A stretch of DNA of 64,000 bases from Anoxybacteroides voinovskiense (GTDB lineage: Bacteria > Bacillota > Bacilli > Bacillales > Anoxybacillaceae): positions 1 through 64,000 of the forward strand of contig NZ_JACIDE010000001.1 in NCBI RefSeq assembly GCF_014196205.1, read 5' to 3'. The position numbers and the translations under genes were made by a program. Positions 37,409 through 45,998 of this stretch are shown here, in pieces. How positions within the stretch are numbered: position 1 is the first letter of the stretch; every line of letters starts with the position of its first letter. The notes beneath the pieces are model-generated. The model was not told the origin of the DNA. It made no database searches and saw nothing but the letters and a program-made list of their open reading frames with translations.

Positions 37409-37546
37409 GAACAGCATAAAATAAAACAGGACATTGGCGGCAACCAATGTCCCATCCATACACAGCTCACTGCAAGGAGTGCAGTGGCCCAGAAAAGCGG
37501 ATCGTAACCCACCCTCACTTAGGCCGAGCAGGGTGGGTTACTTTTT
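37409..37546 (+). ncRNA. Putative type I antitoxin RNA
   Basis: About 138-nt transcript predicted from the promoter at 37373-37402 to the intrinsic terminator GTAACCCACCCT / AGGGTGGGTTAC (37504-37541) plus T tract. A 5' hairpin ACATTGG / CCAATGT lies at 37431-37450. The 3' end is complementary to the 3' end of the convergent toxin gene, as in txpA/RatA and bsr-type systems. Transcript ends are inferred. Confidence 0.6.
37504..37546 (+). terminator. Terminator shared by antitoxin RNA and toxin mRNA
   Basis: Perfect 12-bp stem with a 14-base loop followed by TTTTTG on the plus strand. It spans the toxin stop codon, so both transcripts read into it. Confidence 0.8.
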
Positions 37547-37627
37547 GTCTTTGGATACAGCAATGACGGTTACGATCAGCGATGCAAACGCAATCATTAA
37601 TGTCAGCGCATCGGTAACGGTCATCAT
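37538..37627 (-). CDS. Putative holin-like type I toxin peptide
   Basis: 29-residue peptide: MMTVTDALTLMIAFAS, then LIVTVIAVSKDKK. One transmembrane segment and a lysine-rich end, the pattern of the Hol-Tox putative holin-like toxins of Bacillaceae, which depolarise the membrane when over-expressed. The ribosome site GGGAGGTG is seven bases before ATG and lies within a perfect hairpin (CTCCCTT / AAGGGAG, 37637-37655), so translation is probably restrained. A TATAAT-like box lies at 37693-37698. A second ATG follows directly. Confidence 0.7.
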   Translation of the reverse strand: MMTVTDALTLMIAFASLIVTVIAVSKDKK

Positions 37628-37636
37628 CAGCAGCAC

Positions 37637-37655
37637 CTCCCTTTCTTTAAGGGAG
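37637..37655 (-). promoter_or_regulatory. Hairpin sequestering the toxin ribosome site
   Basis: CTCCCTT and AAGGGAG, loop TCTTT; pairs with most of the toxin Shine-Dalgarno sequence. Confidence 0.6.
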
Positions 37656-37940
37656 TAGCCACTGCCCACCCCGCATACAACTGTGCACGTTTATTATATC
37701 ATAAATCACTAGAATAAGAATATATGTTCTTAAAAATAGAAAAAAGGAAAAGACAATAAGAAAAGCGCAAATTAACTCCACTATTTTCATTTGATGCACC
37801 GCCTCACGATCATCATCCCTATTTTCATTATGAGCAAAGCGGGCAAAACATATGTCTACCTTTCTCCACGTCTTCTTTCGTTGCATCTCCCATTTTCTCA
37901 CTGTATCATGTTAATAAAACTAGTAGAAAGGGTGTTTGGA

Positions 37941-38561
37941 GTGAAAAAACAGCTTCCTCCCGGACAATTTGAAACAGACAAATGGCCAATTCTTCATGAA
38001 GGCGACGTGTACGAATTTAACGAAAAAACGTGGACATTTCGGCTATTTGGCGAAGTGAAAGAAGAAGTGATCCTCTCCTACGAACAAGTGATGAAGCTGC
38101 CAAAAACGATCTCGACCATCGATATGCATTGCGTCACGACATGGTCGAAGTTTGATACAACGTTTGAAGGAATTGCTTTTCGGGAATTTTTGCGTCTCGT
38201 CGAACTTGAGCCGGATGTGAAATACGTGAAAATTTACGGTTATTTGAACAACAATCCACTCGGCTATTCGGCGAATTTGCCGCTTGAAGCGCTAATGGGG
38301 GATGATGCGCTCTTTGTTTACCGCTGGAAAGATGCGCAAAACGACTGGCAAGACATTTCGCCAAAACACGGCTACCCGTTGCGCTTTATTCCACCCGCTT
38401 CCTTTTATTTATGGAAAGGGGCAAAATGGGCAACAGGCATTTGTTTTATGAAAAAAGATGAACCTGGTTATTGGGAACAGCGCGGCTATTCGATGACCGC
38501 CAATCCGTTTAAAGAAGAGCGGTTTGCCCCACCAAGTGAATGGCTTCGCACCTTCTTTTAA
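37941..38561 (+). CDS. Sulfite-oxidase-like molybdopterin-binding protein (YuiH-like)
   Basis: 206 residues, a single oxidoreductase molybdopterin-binding domain. The Moco-ligating Cys lies in STIDMHCVTTWSKFDTTFEG, followed by GYSANLPLEALMGDDALFVY and KHGYPLRFIPPASFYLWKGA. No signal peptide or heme domain, as in B. subtilis YuiH. The natural substrate is unknown. GTG at 37941 with AAAGGG eight bases upstream; upstream in-frame ATGs lack ribosome sites. Confidence 0.88.
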   Translation: MKKQLPPGQFETDKWPILHEGDVYEFNEKTWTFRLFGEVKEEVILSYEQVMKLPKTISTIDMHCVTTWSKFDTTFEGIAFREFLRLVELEPDVKYVKIYGYLNNNPLGYSANLPLEALMGDDALFVYRWKDAQNDWQDISPKHGYPLRFIPPASFYLWKGAKWATGICFMKKDEPGYWEQRGYSMTANPFKEERFAPPSEWLRTFF

Positions 38562-38621
38562 AAGTGTGTATCTTTTATTTTTGTGCTATAATACGAGCGA
38601 ATGAGGCAAAGGAGGATGCAC

Positions 38622-39863
38622 ATGAAGCAAGAACTAATCGAACGGTTAACGAGATACGCCAAAATCGACACTCAATCTGATCCAACGAGCGACACCTGTC
38701 CTTCCACTGAAGGCCAATGGACGCTTGCCAACATGTTAGTCGAAGAATTAAAAGCAATCGGCATGGAAGAAGTGACGGTCGATGAAAACGGCTATGTCAT
38801 GGCAACGTTGCCAGCGAATACGGACAAAGAAGTGCCGACCATCGGCTTTTTAGCGCATATGGACACGGCAACAGATTTCACAGGTGCGAACGTCCATCCA
38901 CAAATCGTCGAATCGTATGACGGTGGGGATATTTTGTTGAATAAAGACTTACATATCGTTCTTTCTCCGTCGGATTTTCCGGAACTTTCGCATTACAAAG
39001 GACATACATTAATCACAACCGACGGCACTACGCTTCTAGGAGCAGACAATAAAGCAGGAATCGCGGAAATTATGACCGCGATGGAATATCTTATCAAACA
39101 TCCAGAAATCAAACACGGCAAAGTGCGTGTCGCCTTTACGCCAGATGAAGAAATCGGCAGAGGTCCGCATAAGTTTGATGTTGCCGCATTTGGCGCGAAA
39201 TATGCTTATACCGTCGATGGCGGTCCGCTTGGTGAATTAGAATATGAAAGCTTTAATGCCGCGCAAGCAAAAATTACATTCAAAGGGAAAAACGTCCATC
39301 CAGGTTCTGCGAAAGGAAAAATGATTAACTCGCTAAAACTAGCGATGGAATTTCACGCCCATCTCCCTGCGAACGAAGCGCCAGAGCATACCGAAGGATA
39401 CGAAGGATTTTACCACCTTCTCTCCTGCCAAGGCGATGTCGAACAAACGACGCTTCATTACATTATTCGCGACTTTGACCGCGGGGCATTTGAGGCAAGA
39501 AAAGCAACGATCGAAGAAATTGCAGCGAAATTGCAAGAAAAATACGGCAACGAGCGCATCCAGATCGAAATGAGCGATCAATATTACAACATGCGCGAAA
39601 AAATTGAGTCGGTCAAAGAAGTGGTTGACATTGCGTACGAAGCGATGAAAAACTTAGGAATTGAGCCAGTCATCAAACCGATTCGCGGCGGAACAGACGG
39701 CTCACAGCTATCGTATATGGGACTACCTACACCAAATATTTTTACAGGTGGCGAAAACTTTCACGGCCGCTACGAATATATTTCTGTCGACAACATGGTC
39801 AAAGCGGTGAATGTAATTATTGAGATCGTGAAATTGTTTGAACAAAAAACAACAACCGAGTAA
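38622..39863 (+). CDS. pepT: Peptidase T (tripeptidase)
   Basis: 413-residue M20 zinc aminopeptidase releasing N-terminal residues of tripeptides. Metal ligands: LAHMDTATD (His, Asp), [11 protein letters not shown] (bridging Asp), [14 protein letters not shown] (catalytic Glu) and the late His in [15 protein letters not shown] at 38622 with AAAGGAGG; a TATAAT box lies at about 38587. Confidence 0.97.
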   Translation: MKQELIERLTRYAKIDTQSDPTSDTCPSTEGQWTLANMLVEELKAIGMEEVTVDENGYVMATLPANTDKEVPTIGFLAHMDTATDFTGANVHPQIVESYDGGDILLNKDLHIVLSPSDFPELSHYKGHTLITTDGTTLLGADNKAGIAEIMTAMEYLIKHPEIKHGKVRVAFTPDEEIGRGPHKFDVAAFGAKYAYTVDGGPLGELEYESFNAAQAKITFKGKNVHPGSAKGKMINSLKLAMEFHAHLPANEAPEHTEGYEGFYHLLSCQGDVEQTTLHYIIRDFDRGAFEARKATIEEIAAKLQEKYGNERIQIEMSDQYYNMREKIESVKEVVDIAYEAMKNLGIEPVIKPIRGGTDGSQLSYMGLPTPNIFTGGENFHGRYEYISVDNMVKAVNVIIEIVKLFEQKTTTE

Positions 39864-39872
39864 TTCTGTTAG

Positions 39873-39905
39873 CCCTCCCTTCTATATTAGAAGAGGAGGG
39901 TTTTT
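39873..39905 (+). terminator. Terminator of pepT
   Basis: CCCTCC...TTCT and AGAA...GGAGGG, followed by TTTTTG. Confidence 0.85.
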
Positions 39906-39963
39906 GTATAAAAACCCCCTTTATTCCAATACTAAACATAAACTGTTGCAGGGAGTGCGTCAT

Positions 39964-40578
39964 GTGAGGAAGCAAGTATATTCCAAAACTCATCTCTTTT
40001 TATTGTTAACCGTGATCACTGGTTTGATTTGGTCGGCAATCAAGCCGGCGAATTATTTGACGTGGGTGCTCGAAGTCAGTCCTGCGGTTGTGGGGGTGAT
40101 TATTGTTATCGCTACGTACCGCCGGTTTCAGCTGACGACTCTTTCTTATGCGATTATTGCCATTTTGGCCATTAGTATGTTCATCGGCGGGCATTACATT
40201 TATTCGAAAGTTCCGCTGTTTAACTGGATGAAAGAAACGTTCCATTGGCAACGCAACCATTACGACCGGTTTGGGCATTTGTTAAAAGGATTGTTTGCGA
40301 TTGTGTTACGAGAAATGGTATTGCGAAAAACCCCTCTTCCAAAAGGCGGCTGGTTAACGACCATCGTCCTCAGCATGTCGCTTGCAATCGCCGCATTGTA
40401 TGAAATTATCGAGTGGCTCGTCGGTACTCTCGCTAAACAAGGAAAAGCGGTCAAAGATTTTTTAGGAACGCAAGGCGACACGTGGGATACGCAATGGGAT
40501 ATGCTGCTTTGCTTTGTTGGATCCATTCTTGCTTTATTGTTGCTGACAAACGTGCACGATAAGTTGCTCAAAAAATAA
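39964..40578 (+). CDS. DUF2238 (YjdF-like) membrane protein
   Basis: 204 residues with about six membrane segments and conserved charged pairs between them: NHYDRFGHLLKG and LYEIIEWLVG, then GTQGDTWDTQWDM, which define this family. Function unknown. GTG at 39964 with GGGAG about ten bases upstream; earlier in-frame starts fall inside the pepT terminator region. Confidence 0.8.
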   Translation: MRKQVYSKTHLFLLLTVITGLIWSAIKPANYLTWVLEVSPAVVGVIIVIATYRRFQLTTLSYAIIAILAISMFIGGHYIYSKVPLFNWMKETFHWQRNHYDRFGHLLKGLFAIVLREMVLRKTPLPKGGWLTTIVLSMSLAIAALYEIIEWLVGTLAKQGKAVKDFLGTQGDTWDTQWDMLLCFVGSILALLLLTNVHDKLLKK

Positions 40579-40661
40579 TCACCCTCTGTATCTAGCGTTT
40601 TTTTCGTTGCGTGGTAAAATAAAGACATGCACGAAATTGATAAGTAAAGGGTGTATGAAGC

Positions 40662-41249
40662 TTGGTGACAAAACTATTGATACTGGCAGCTGCCTACTTG
40701 CTTGGCTCTATTCCATTTGCCCTCGTTGTCGGAAAAGTCGGATATGGCATCGACATCCGGGAGCACGGAAGCGGCAACTTAGGGGGAACGAATACGTTTC
40801 GCGTTCTTGGGGTGAAAGCCGGAATGATGGTGACGATTGGCGACATTTTAAAAGGCACACTAGCAGCTAGCCTCCCTGTCTTATTTGCGGTCGATATGCA
40901 TCCACTATTGGCTGGCGTTTTTGCGGTGATTGGCCATATGTATCCAGTGTTTGCTGGATTTCGCGGAGGAAAAGCAGTGGCAACGTCAGGGGGCGTGATC
41001 TTATTTTACTCTCCGTTTCTATTTTTTACGCTTATCGCCGTTTTCTTTCTGACGCTCTATTTGTCAAAATACGTTTCTCTTTCTTCAATGATGGCTGGGG
41101 TGTATGCCATTATATATACCGTGTTCTTTACGGACGATATCCCGCTTACGATTGTTGTAGCGGTATTAACGGCGTTTATTTTTTACCGTCACCGCGCCAA
41201 CATTAAACGAATCATTAATAAAACGGAGCCAAAAGTCAAATGGTTATAA
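40662..41249 (+). CDS. plsY: Glycerol-3-phosphate acyltransferase PlsY
   Basis: 195-residue membrane enzyme that moves acyl from acyl-phosphate to glycerol-3-phosphate, the first phospholipid step. Three conserved motifs: [32 protein letters not shown] and [21 protein letters not shown]. Five membrane segments. TTG at 40662 with AAAGGGTG (GTG is the next codon and an alternative). In B. subtilis it is next to parE; here they are separated by inserted genes. Confidence 0.96.
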   Translation: MVTKLLILAAAYLLGSIPFALVVGKVGYGIDIREHGSGNLGGTNTFRVLGVKAGMMVTIGDILKGTLAASLPVLFAVDMHPLLAGVFAVIGHMYPVFAGFRGGKAVATSGGVILFYSPFLFFTLIAVFFLTLYLSKYVSLSSMMAGVYAIIYTVFFTDDIPLTIVVAVLTAFIFYRHRANIKRIINKTEPKVKWL

Positions 41250-41250
41250 T

Positions 41251-41280
41251 AGGCTGTCCTATGTTCGGGCAGCCTCTTTT
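41251..41280 (+). terminator. Terminator of plsY
   Basis: AGGCTG-N-CC and GG-N-CAGCCT around a seven-base loop, then CTTTTGC. Confidence 0.75.
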
Positions 41281-41315
41281 GCGGAGCATGGAATAAACAG
41301 AAAGGAGATTGTTCG

Positions 41316-42665
41316 TTGAAACTACCACACACATTCGTCGAAAAAATGAACGCCCTTTTACAAGAAGAGGCTCCACGTTTTTTCGCGTCGTATGAAAGAG
41401 AAAAAGTGAACGGCTTGCGCTTTAATCCATTAAAAATCGATCGGGATACGTTTTTAGCGCTCGTTCCGTTTACGCTTGCCCCTGTTCCGTTTTGTCCGAC
41501 TGGTTTTTACTACGAAACGGACGACCAACCCGGAAAACATCCGTATCACGCGGCAGGGCTATATTATATCCAAGAGCCAAGCGCGATGTTTGTGGCGGAA
41601 ACGTTGCAACCGAGCCATGGAGAAAAAGTGCTCGACCTTTGTGCTGCTCCTGGTGGAAAAACGACACAGCTCGCTGCCATGATGAACAATACCGGTTTTT
41701 TGCTTGCGAATGAAATTCATCCGAAACGCGTCAAAGCGTTATCGGAAAATATCGAACGGCTCGGCATTACGAATGCGCTCGTCACGAACGAAACGCCCGA
41801 AAAATTAGCGGAACGTTTTACCGGCTATTTTGACAAAATTTTAGTCGATGCGCCATGTTCTGGAGAAGGGATGTTTCGAAAAGATGAAGAAGCGATTACC
41901 TACTGGAGCGAAGAACACGTTCACCAGTGTGCTGTAAAACAGCAACATATTTTAGACTGCGCATATCGTATGTTGAAGGAGGGAGGCATTCTCGTCTATT
42001 CTACATGCACCTTTTCTCCAGAAGAAAATGAACAGACGATGGAAGCATTGCTACAAAAATACGAAGATCTCGAATTAGTAGCGATTGAAAAAAGCGCGGG
42101 CATTCAACCCGGACGACCGGAATGGACGAAGACCGCGTTGACCGCTATCGAAAAAACAGCCCGGCTTTGGCCGCATAGGCTACTAGGCGAAGGGCATTTT
42201 GTGGCGAAATTACAAAAAATGGGCCAAACGCCAAAATGGAAAGGAAAAAACGCTACGTCTAATGTGACGAAACAAGCATTACGCGAGTATCGAGCGTTTG
42301 AAAAAGAAACGTTAACGATTACGATCGAAAAAACGATATATGCGTTCGATCAACACTTATTTGCCCTTCCTGACGACTGTCCGAGTTTTGCTGGGCTAAA
42401 AGTCGTGCGCGCTGGCTTACATTTAGGCGAACAGAAAAAACAGCGGTTTGAACCAAATCATGCCCTCGCATTGGCGTTAAAAAAAGAAGAAGTCGTGCAC
42501 TCGCTCGAACTAGAGGACTATACGAAATATTTGCGCGGCGAAACGGTAGAAACAGGCGGCGACCGCGGTTGGTCTGTTGTGACAATCGACGGTTATCCGC
42601 TCGGCTGGGGGAAAGAAGTCAAAGGGACATTAAAAAACTTTTATCCGAAGGGGCTAAGAATATAG
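41316..42665 (+). CDS. rsmF: RsmB/RsmF-type rRNA cytosine-C5 methyltransferase
   Basis: 449 residues. SAM motif VLDLCAAPGGKTTQLA, catalytic motif IV VDAPCSGEGMFRK and motif VI VYSTCTFSPEENE, giving the two cysteines of m5C RNA methylases. The C-terminal part (ALPDDCPSFAGLKVVRAGLH to WSVVTIDGYPLGWGK) is the PUA-like RNA-binding end of the RsmF/YebU type. Target base is not predictable beyond 16S rRNA. TTG start with AAAGGAGA. Confidence 0.9.
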   Translation: MKLPHTFVEKMNALLQEEAPRFFASYEREKVNGLRFNPLKIDRDTFLALVPFTLAPVPFCPTGFYYETDDQPGKHPYHAAGLYYIQEPSAMFVAETLQPSHGEKVLDLCAAPGGKTTQLAAMMNNTGFLLANEIHPKRVKALSENIERLGITNALVTNETPEKLAERFTGYFDKILVDAPCSGEGMFRKDEEAITYWSEEHVHQCAVKQQHILDCAYRMLKEGGILVYSTCTFSPEENEQTMEALLQKYEDLELVAIEKSAGIQPGRPEWTKTALTAIEKTARLWPHRLLGEGHFVAKLQKMGQTPKWKGKNATSNVTKQALREYRAFEKETLTITIEKTIYAFDQHLFALPDDCPSFAGLKVVRAGLHLGEQKKQRFEPNHALALALKKEEVVHSLELEDYTKYLRGETVETGGDRGWSVVTIDGYPLGWGKEVKGTLKNFYPKGLRI

Positions 42666-42676
42666 CCCCTTCAAGC

Positions 42677-42703
42677 GCTGTCCTCCATCCGGTTGAGGAC
42701 AGC
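42677..42703. terminator. Bidirectional terminator
   Basis: GCTGTCCTC / GAGGACAGC, perfect nine-pair stem, followed by CTCTTTATTTT; lies between the convergent rsmF-like and ypmS-like genes. Confidence 0.8.
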
Positions 42704-42707
42704 CTCT

Positions 42708-43274
42708 TTATTTTGTTGGAATTGTTAATGTGAACACAATGCTGTCGTGCGGTAAATCAAATGACTGGACAGAAAGACGGTAGCCGTTTTTTAAGCGCAT
42801 ATGTGTCACCGCCACGTAAATGCGGTTATGATTAGGGTCAATGACTACTTCACTCGGCAGGCTTGCGTGTTTTTGTAAATAGTTTAGGGCATATCGTGCC
42901 GGAATGTGTAACGCTCCTAATGATAAGTCTGGGTCACGCAACTCTACATCTCCGTTGACGACGTTTGGTAAAAACGACATCGTTAACGGAATATTTCTTC
43001 CGAACAATTCAATTTCACTGGCAATATATACGCGGTCATTCACCCAGACGCGATACGAAAGCGTTCCTTTTTTCTTTTTTTGTTGAATGTAATCGTTCAT
43101 AAACGCATTCACATCTTCTTTTGAGGCATGAACAAGAAACGTTGCACCTTTTCCTGCTTCCGGTGTCGGAATCGTTAGTTCAGACGGCTGCAGCAAAAAG
43201 AAAAATAGGCTGCTAATTGTTGCGACATTGATTATGAATAACGTAAAAAAAGCAATTTTCCATGGTTTTTTCAT
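42708..43274 (-). CDS. ypmS: DUF2140 membrane-anchored protein YpmS
   Basis: 188 residues. One N-terminal membrane anchor (IAFFTLFIINVATISSLFFF), then an extracytoplasmic beta-rich domain. YpmS-family length and arrangement after a YpmR-like gene, with a four-base ATGA-type overlap. Function unknown, possibly envelope related. Confidence 0.85.
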   Translation of the reverse strand: MKKPWKIAFFTLFIINVATISSLFFFLLQPSELTIPTPEAGKGATFLVHASKEDVNAFMNDYIQQKKKKGTLSYRVWVNDRVYIASEIELFGRNIPLTMSFLPNVVNGDVELRDPDLSLGALHIPARYALNYLQKHASLPSEVVIDPNHNRIYVAVTHMRLKNGYRLSVQSFDLPHDSIVFTLTIPTK

Positions 43275-44038
43275 TTCTTTATACCCCTTGCTAGTTGTTC
43301 GTATACGCGCGCAGCGATTAACGCATAGCCTTGTTCGTTCGGATGGAATTGATCGTCATAGAGCAAATCGTCGTGATCGTCAAATATATCTTTCACATCG
43401 ACAAATATCGTTCGTTCATAGCGGCTTAGCACGTCGCGGCTCCCTTTGTTCCACATAGCGATAACATCATCAATTTCGGGAATCGTCTGCAAAGAGTTCG
43501 CAAACGGATTGTATAAGCCGATAAGGACGATCGTTGCGTCTTTGTTTAAAGAGCGAAGCGTCCGAATTAAGTCATCGAGCTTTTGCGCAAACGTTTTTTG
43601 TTTTTGCGCAAATAATGAATACGTTAAATCAAACAAATGAGAGCGAACGATTTCCATCACATCATTTCCGCCAATGGTGATGAAAATCATATCTGCTTCT
43701 TTCATCGGCTGTTCGTGCTTCTTAATGACCCCATCAAGTTGAGAAATGCGTAACCCCCGTTTTCCGAAATTCGTTACCGTCACCGAACGTACCGCTTTAT
43801 GCTGTAGTAGTTTTTCCTTTACATCCGCAACGTACCCGCCGTTTGTAGCGCCAACCCCTTCGGTTAATGAATCCCCAAGCGCCACAATGCGCACATCTTT
43901 CGGGACGAAATCATCGGGAATGATTAACCGATTTGGAAGTCCGATTGGTCTTTGCGAAACGTCCGTTACGTTCGTTGTTGGGGTCGCCGAACACCCAACT
44001 AACAAGCAACATATAAGTACAATCCCCCACGTTTTCAC
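43271..44038 (-). CDS. ypmR: SGNH/GDSL-hydrolase lipoprotein YpmR
   Basis: 255 residues. Lipobox LLVGC near residue 16 predicts lipid anchoring outside the membrane. GDSL block IVALGDSLTEGVG, block III GGND and the catalytic D-x-x-H in DDQFHPNEQGY. Such enzymes are esterases or lipases; the substrate is unknown. GTG at 44036-44038 five bases after AGGTGA is preferred to another GTG inside that site. Confidence 0.88.
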   Translation of the reverse strand: MKTWGIVLICCLLVGCSATPTTNVTDVSQRPIGLPNRLIIPDDFVPKDVRIVALGDSLTEGVGATNGGYVADVKEKLLQHKAVRSVTVTNFGKRGLRISQLDGVIKKHEQPMKEADMIFITIGGNDVMEIVRSHLFDLTYSLFAQKQKTFAQKLDDLIRTLRSLNKDATIVLIGLYNPFANSLQTIPEIDDVIAMWNKGSRDVLSRYERTIFVDVKDIFDDHDDLLYDDQFHPNEQGYALIAARVYEQLARGIKK

Positions 44039-44061
44039 TTCTGTCACCTGCCTACAATACG

Positions 44062-44097
44062 AAAAGGCAAAAATGCCAAAACATTTTTGCCCTTTTT
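44062..44097 (-). terminator. Hairpin between sco and ypmR
   Basis: AAAAGGCAAAAATG and CATTTTTGCC-N-TTTT. On the minus strand it is followed by TTTTCG. It lies within an otherwise continuous operon, so it may only attenuate. Confidence 0.65.
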
Positions 44098-44665
44098 ATG
44101 ACGTTTGAAGAATTTTAATGTGCTCCAAAATTTGTTTATACGGAACGTTTTTCCATCCGTTATAATACTGAACAATGTTTCCATGTTGGTCGACAAGATA
44201 AAAGTCCGTCCCATGAATGACTTGGCTTTGCCCTTCTGGTTTTTGTACGATCGCTTTAAAGTTTTTTTGTGCGAATGTTTCAATGTCTTTTTGTTTATAT
44301 CCTGTTAACAAATGCCAATGGCGCGTATCGGCATGAAATTTTTCAATGTACGCTTTTAATTGCTCTGGGTGGTCGTTTTCTGGGTCGACGCTAAACGACA
44401 CGAATTCGACCTCTAGCCCTTCCTCTTTCGCCATCCGCTGCAATTTTGCCATATTGGCTGTCATCGGTGGACATACATCGGCACAGCGCGTAAAGATGAA
44501 ATTCGCGACCCACACTTTCCCTTTTAAATCGTTCAAACCAAATGGCTTATTATTTTGGTCAGTAAAAGTAAAAGAAGCAATTGGCCAATTTTTTGCGTCT
44601 GGAATTTCTTTTCCGCATGCAGAAACAAATAAGATCACCATGAGCACCATCATCATTTTTCGCAT
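44096..44665 (-). CDS. ypmQ: SCO1/SenC copper chaperone lipoprotein (YpmQ)
   Basis: 189 residues. Lipobox ending at Cys17 (FVSAC), thioredoxin-like fold with the copper-binding CADVC (Cys61, Cys65) and the distant His in VIHGTDFYLVD. Helps assemble the CuA centre of cytochrome c oxidase at the outer face of the membrane. Lies 11 bases after degV. Confidence 0.94.
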   Translation of the reverse strand: MRKMMMVLMVILFVSACGKEIPDAKNWPIASFTFTDQNNKPFGLNDLKGKVWVANFIFTRCADVCPPMTANMAKLQRMAKEEGLEVEFVSFSVDPENDHPEQLKAYIEKFHADTRHWHLLTGYKQKDIETFAQKNFKAIVQKPEGQSQVIHGTDFYLVDQHGNIVQYYNGWKNVPYKQILEHIKILQTS

Positions 44666-44676
44666 CGTCTACTCAC

Positions 44677-45519
44677 CTATTCTGCGTAATACATAAATCC
44701 GATCGCTCCCGGTCCTGTATGGGTCGAAATGACCGGCGTTGTATAGACAATTTCAATTTGTTCATGCCCTGTCGCATCGATAAGCGCTTGCTTTAAACGA
44801 TTTGCTAGCGCTAGTGCATCGGCATGCGCAATGCCTACTGCTCGAATTGTTTTTCCGGCGGTATCTTCGATAAATCGCTCCGTTAAATATTTGACGATTT
44901 GTGAGTAACTCCGCACTTTCGCCATCGGCGTATACACGCCGTCGATGAGAGCGGCAATCGGTTTAATATTTAAAAGCGAGCCGATTAACGCTTTGCCGCG
45001 GCCAATTCGCCCGCCCTTCACTAAATTTTCGAGCGTATCGACCGTCACATATAAATGCGTATTTCGTTTTATCTTTTCTAGATGCGACACAATGTCGGAA
45101 ATGCTTTTTTTCGCTTGCGCCAATTTTGCTGCTTCGATTACCTGAAACCCTAACGCTAGGGAAATAAATTGCGAATCAACGACCGTCACATTCGCACTCG
45201 ACATATGAGCCGCTTGTTCAGCGGAACGAACGGTACCACTTAATTCGCCTGTCATATGAATCGACAGAATATCATATCCCTCTTCCCCTAATCGGTTATA
45301 TACTTCTAAAAATTGCCCTGCTGCCGGTTGTGAGCTTTTCGGCAATTCGTTCGTTTGCCGCATCTTTTCCATAAATTGTTCTGGAGTAATATCCACTCGG
45401 TCGATATACGTTTCGTTACCGATCGTAAATGTTAATGGGACAATTTCAATGCCGTATGCGGCTAATGTTTCATTCGGTAAATCTACTGTTGAGTCTGTCA
45501 CAATTTTAACTTTGTTCAT
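44677..45519 (-). CDS. DegV family fatty-acid-binding protein (FakB-like)
   Basis: 280 residues. DegV motifs: IVTDSTVDLP, KSSQPAAGQFLEVY, IHMTGELSGTVRSAE and LVKGGRIGRGKALIGSLLNIKP, ending with STHTGPGAIGFMYY. These proteins bind fatty acids and present them to the kinase FakA. The gene begins the degV-sco-ypmR-ypmS run. Confidence 0.93.
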   Translation of the reverse strand: MNKVKIVTDSTVDLPNETLAAYGIEIVPLTFTIGNETYIDRVDITPEQFMEKMRQTNELPKSSQPAAGQFLEVYNRLGEEGYDILSIHMTGELSGTVRSAEQAAHMSSANVTVVDSQFISLALGFQVIEAAKLAQAKKSISDIVSHLEKIKRNTHLYVTVDTLENLVKGGRIGRGKALIGSLLNIKPIAALIDGVYTPMAKVRSYSQIVKYLTERFIEDTAGKTIRAVGIAHADALALANRLKQALIDATGHEQIEIVYTTPVISTHTGPGAIGFMYYAE

Positions 45520-45594
45520 TCCTTCACTTCCTAATCTAAACTTAATAATTATTATACAATGAAATTCCCGTACTGCCTATAAAAAACACAAAAA

Positions 45595-45622
45595 AAGTTG
45601 CTTTGCCGAAGCAAAACAACTT
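45595..45622 (-). terminator. Terminator of ypmP
   Basis: AAGTTG-N-TTTGC and GCAAA-N-CAACTT, CGAA loop, then a T run on the minus strand. Confidence 0.9.
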
Positions 45623-45629
45623 ATTGCAA

Positions 45630-45881
45630 TTATGCATTGTTTTTTAAAATATCTGTCTTAAAGATTTGTTCGTAGACAGGCCATTTTAATACTTTTTTCA
45701 AATAATCACGAAACGAATAAACAGAACGAGCGTCACGAGACCGATATACTTTCGCAATAAACGTTTCTAAACGCAATTGAATCATAAATCGATACGTGTT
45801 ATCTTCCTCCAATACTGGAATTTCGATAATCTTTACCTTCTGTCCGTAAGCGTTTTTAAACTCCAGACTTTTGAATAACAA
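45630..45881 (-). CDS. ypmP: DUF2535 protein YpmP
   Basis: 83 residues, the YpmP length: MLFKSLEFKNAYGQKVKIIE at the start and YLKKVLKWPVYEQIFKTDIL at the end. Cytosolic, function unknown. Own terminator, between ilvA and degV as in related Bacillaceae. Confidence 0.85.
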   Translation of the reverse strand: MLFKSLEFKNAYGQKVKIIEIPVLEEDNTYRFMIQLRLETFIAKVYRSRDARSVYSFRDYLKKVLKWPVYEQIFKTDILKNNA

Positions 45882-45998
45882 AATATCAATCCTCTTTTTT
45901 GACCGATTTATTATTATTATACACGAAATCTAGGCGAAAGTATGTCGGATGGTGCGAAATATTTATAAATTTTTTGCCGAAAAAAGGCGATTTTTGCG

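Noticed and set aside
37330-37518. 62-codon minus-strand frame opposite the antisense RNA
   Set aside because: It covers the antisense RNA and its promoter, has no ribosome site and an unlikely composition.
37647-37790. 47-codon hydrophobic minus-strand frame (MKIVELICAFLIVF...)
   Set aside because: It runs across the predicted toxin promoter and 5' leader in AT-rich DNA, has only a doubtful ribosome site and no family resemblance.
41251-41280. CTATGTTC resembling a reverse Ter core near plsY
   Set aside because: It is the loop side of the plsY terminator, and the flanking AAAT/TTC positions of a Ter site are absent.
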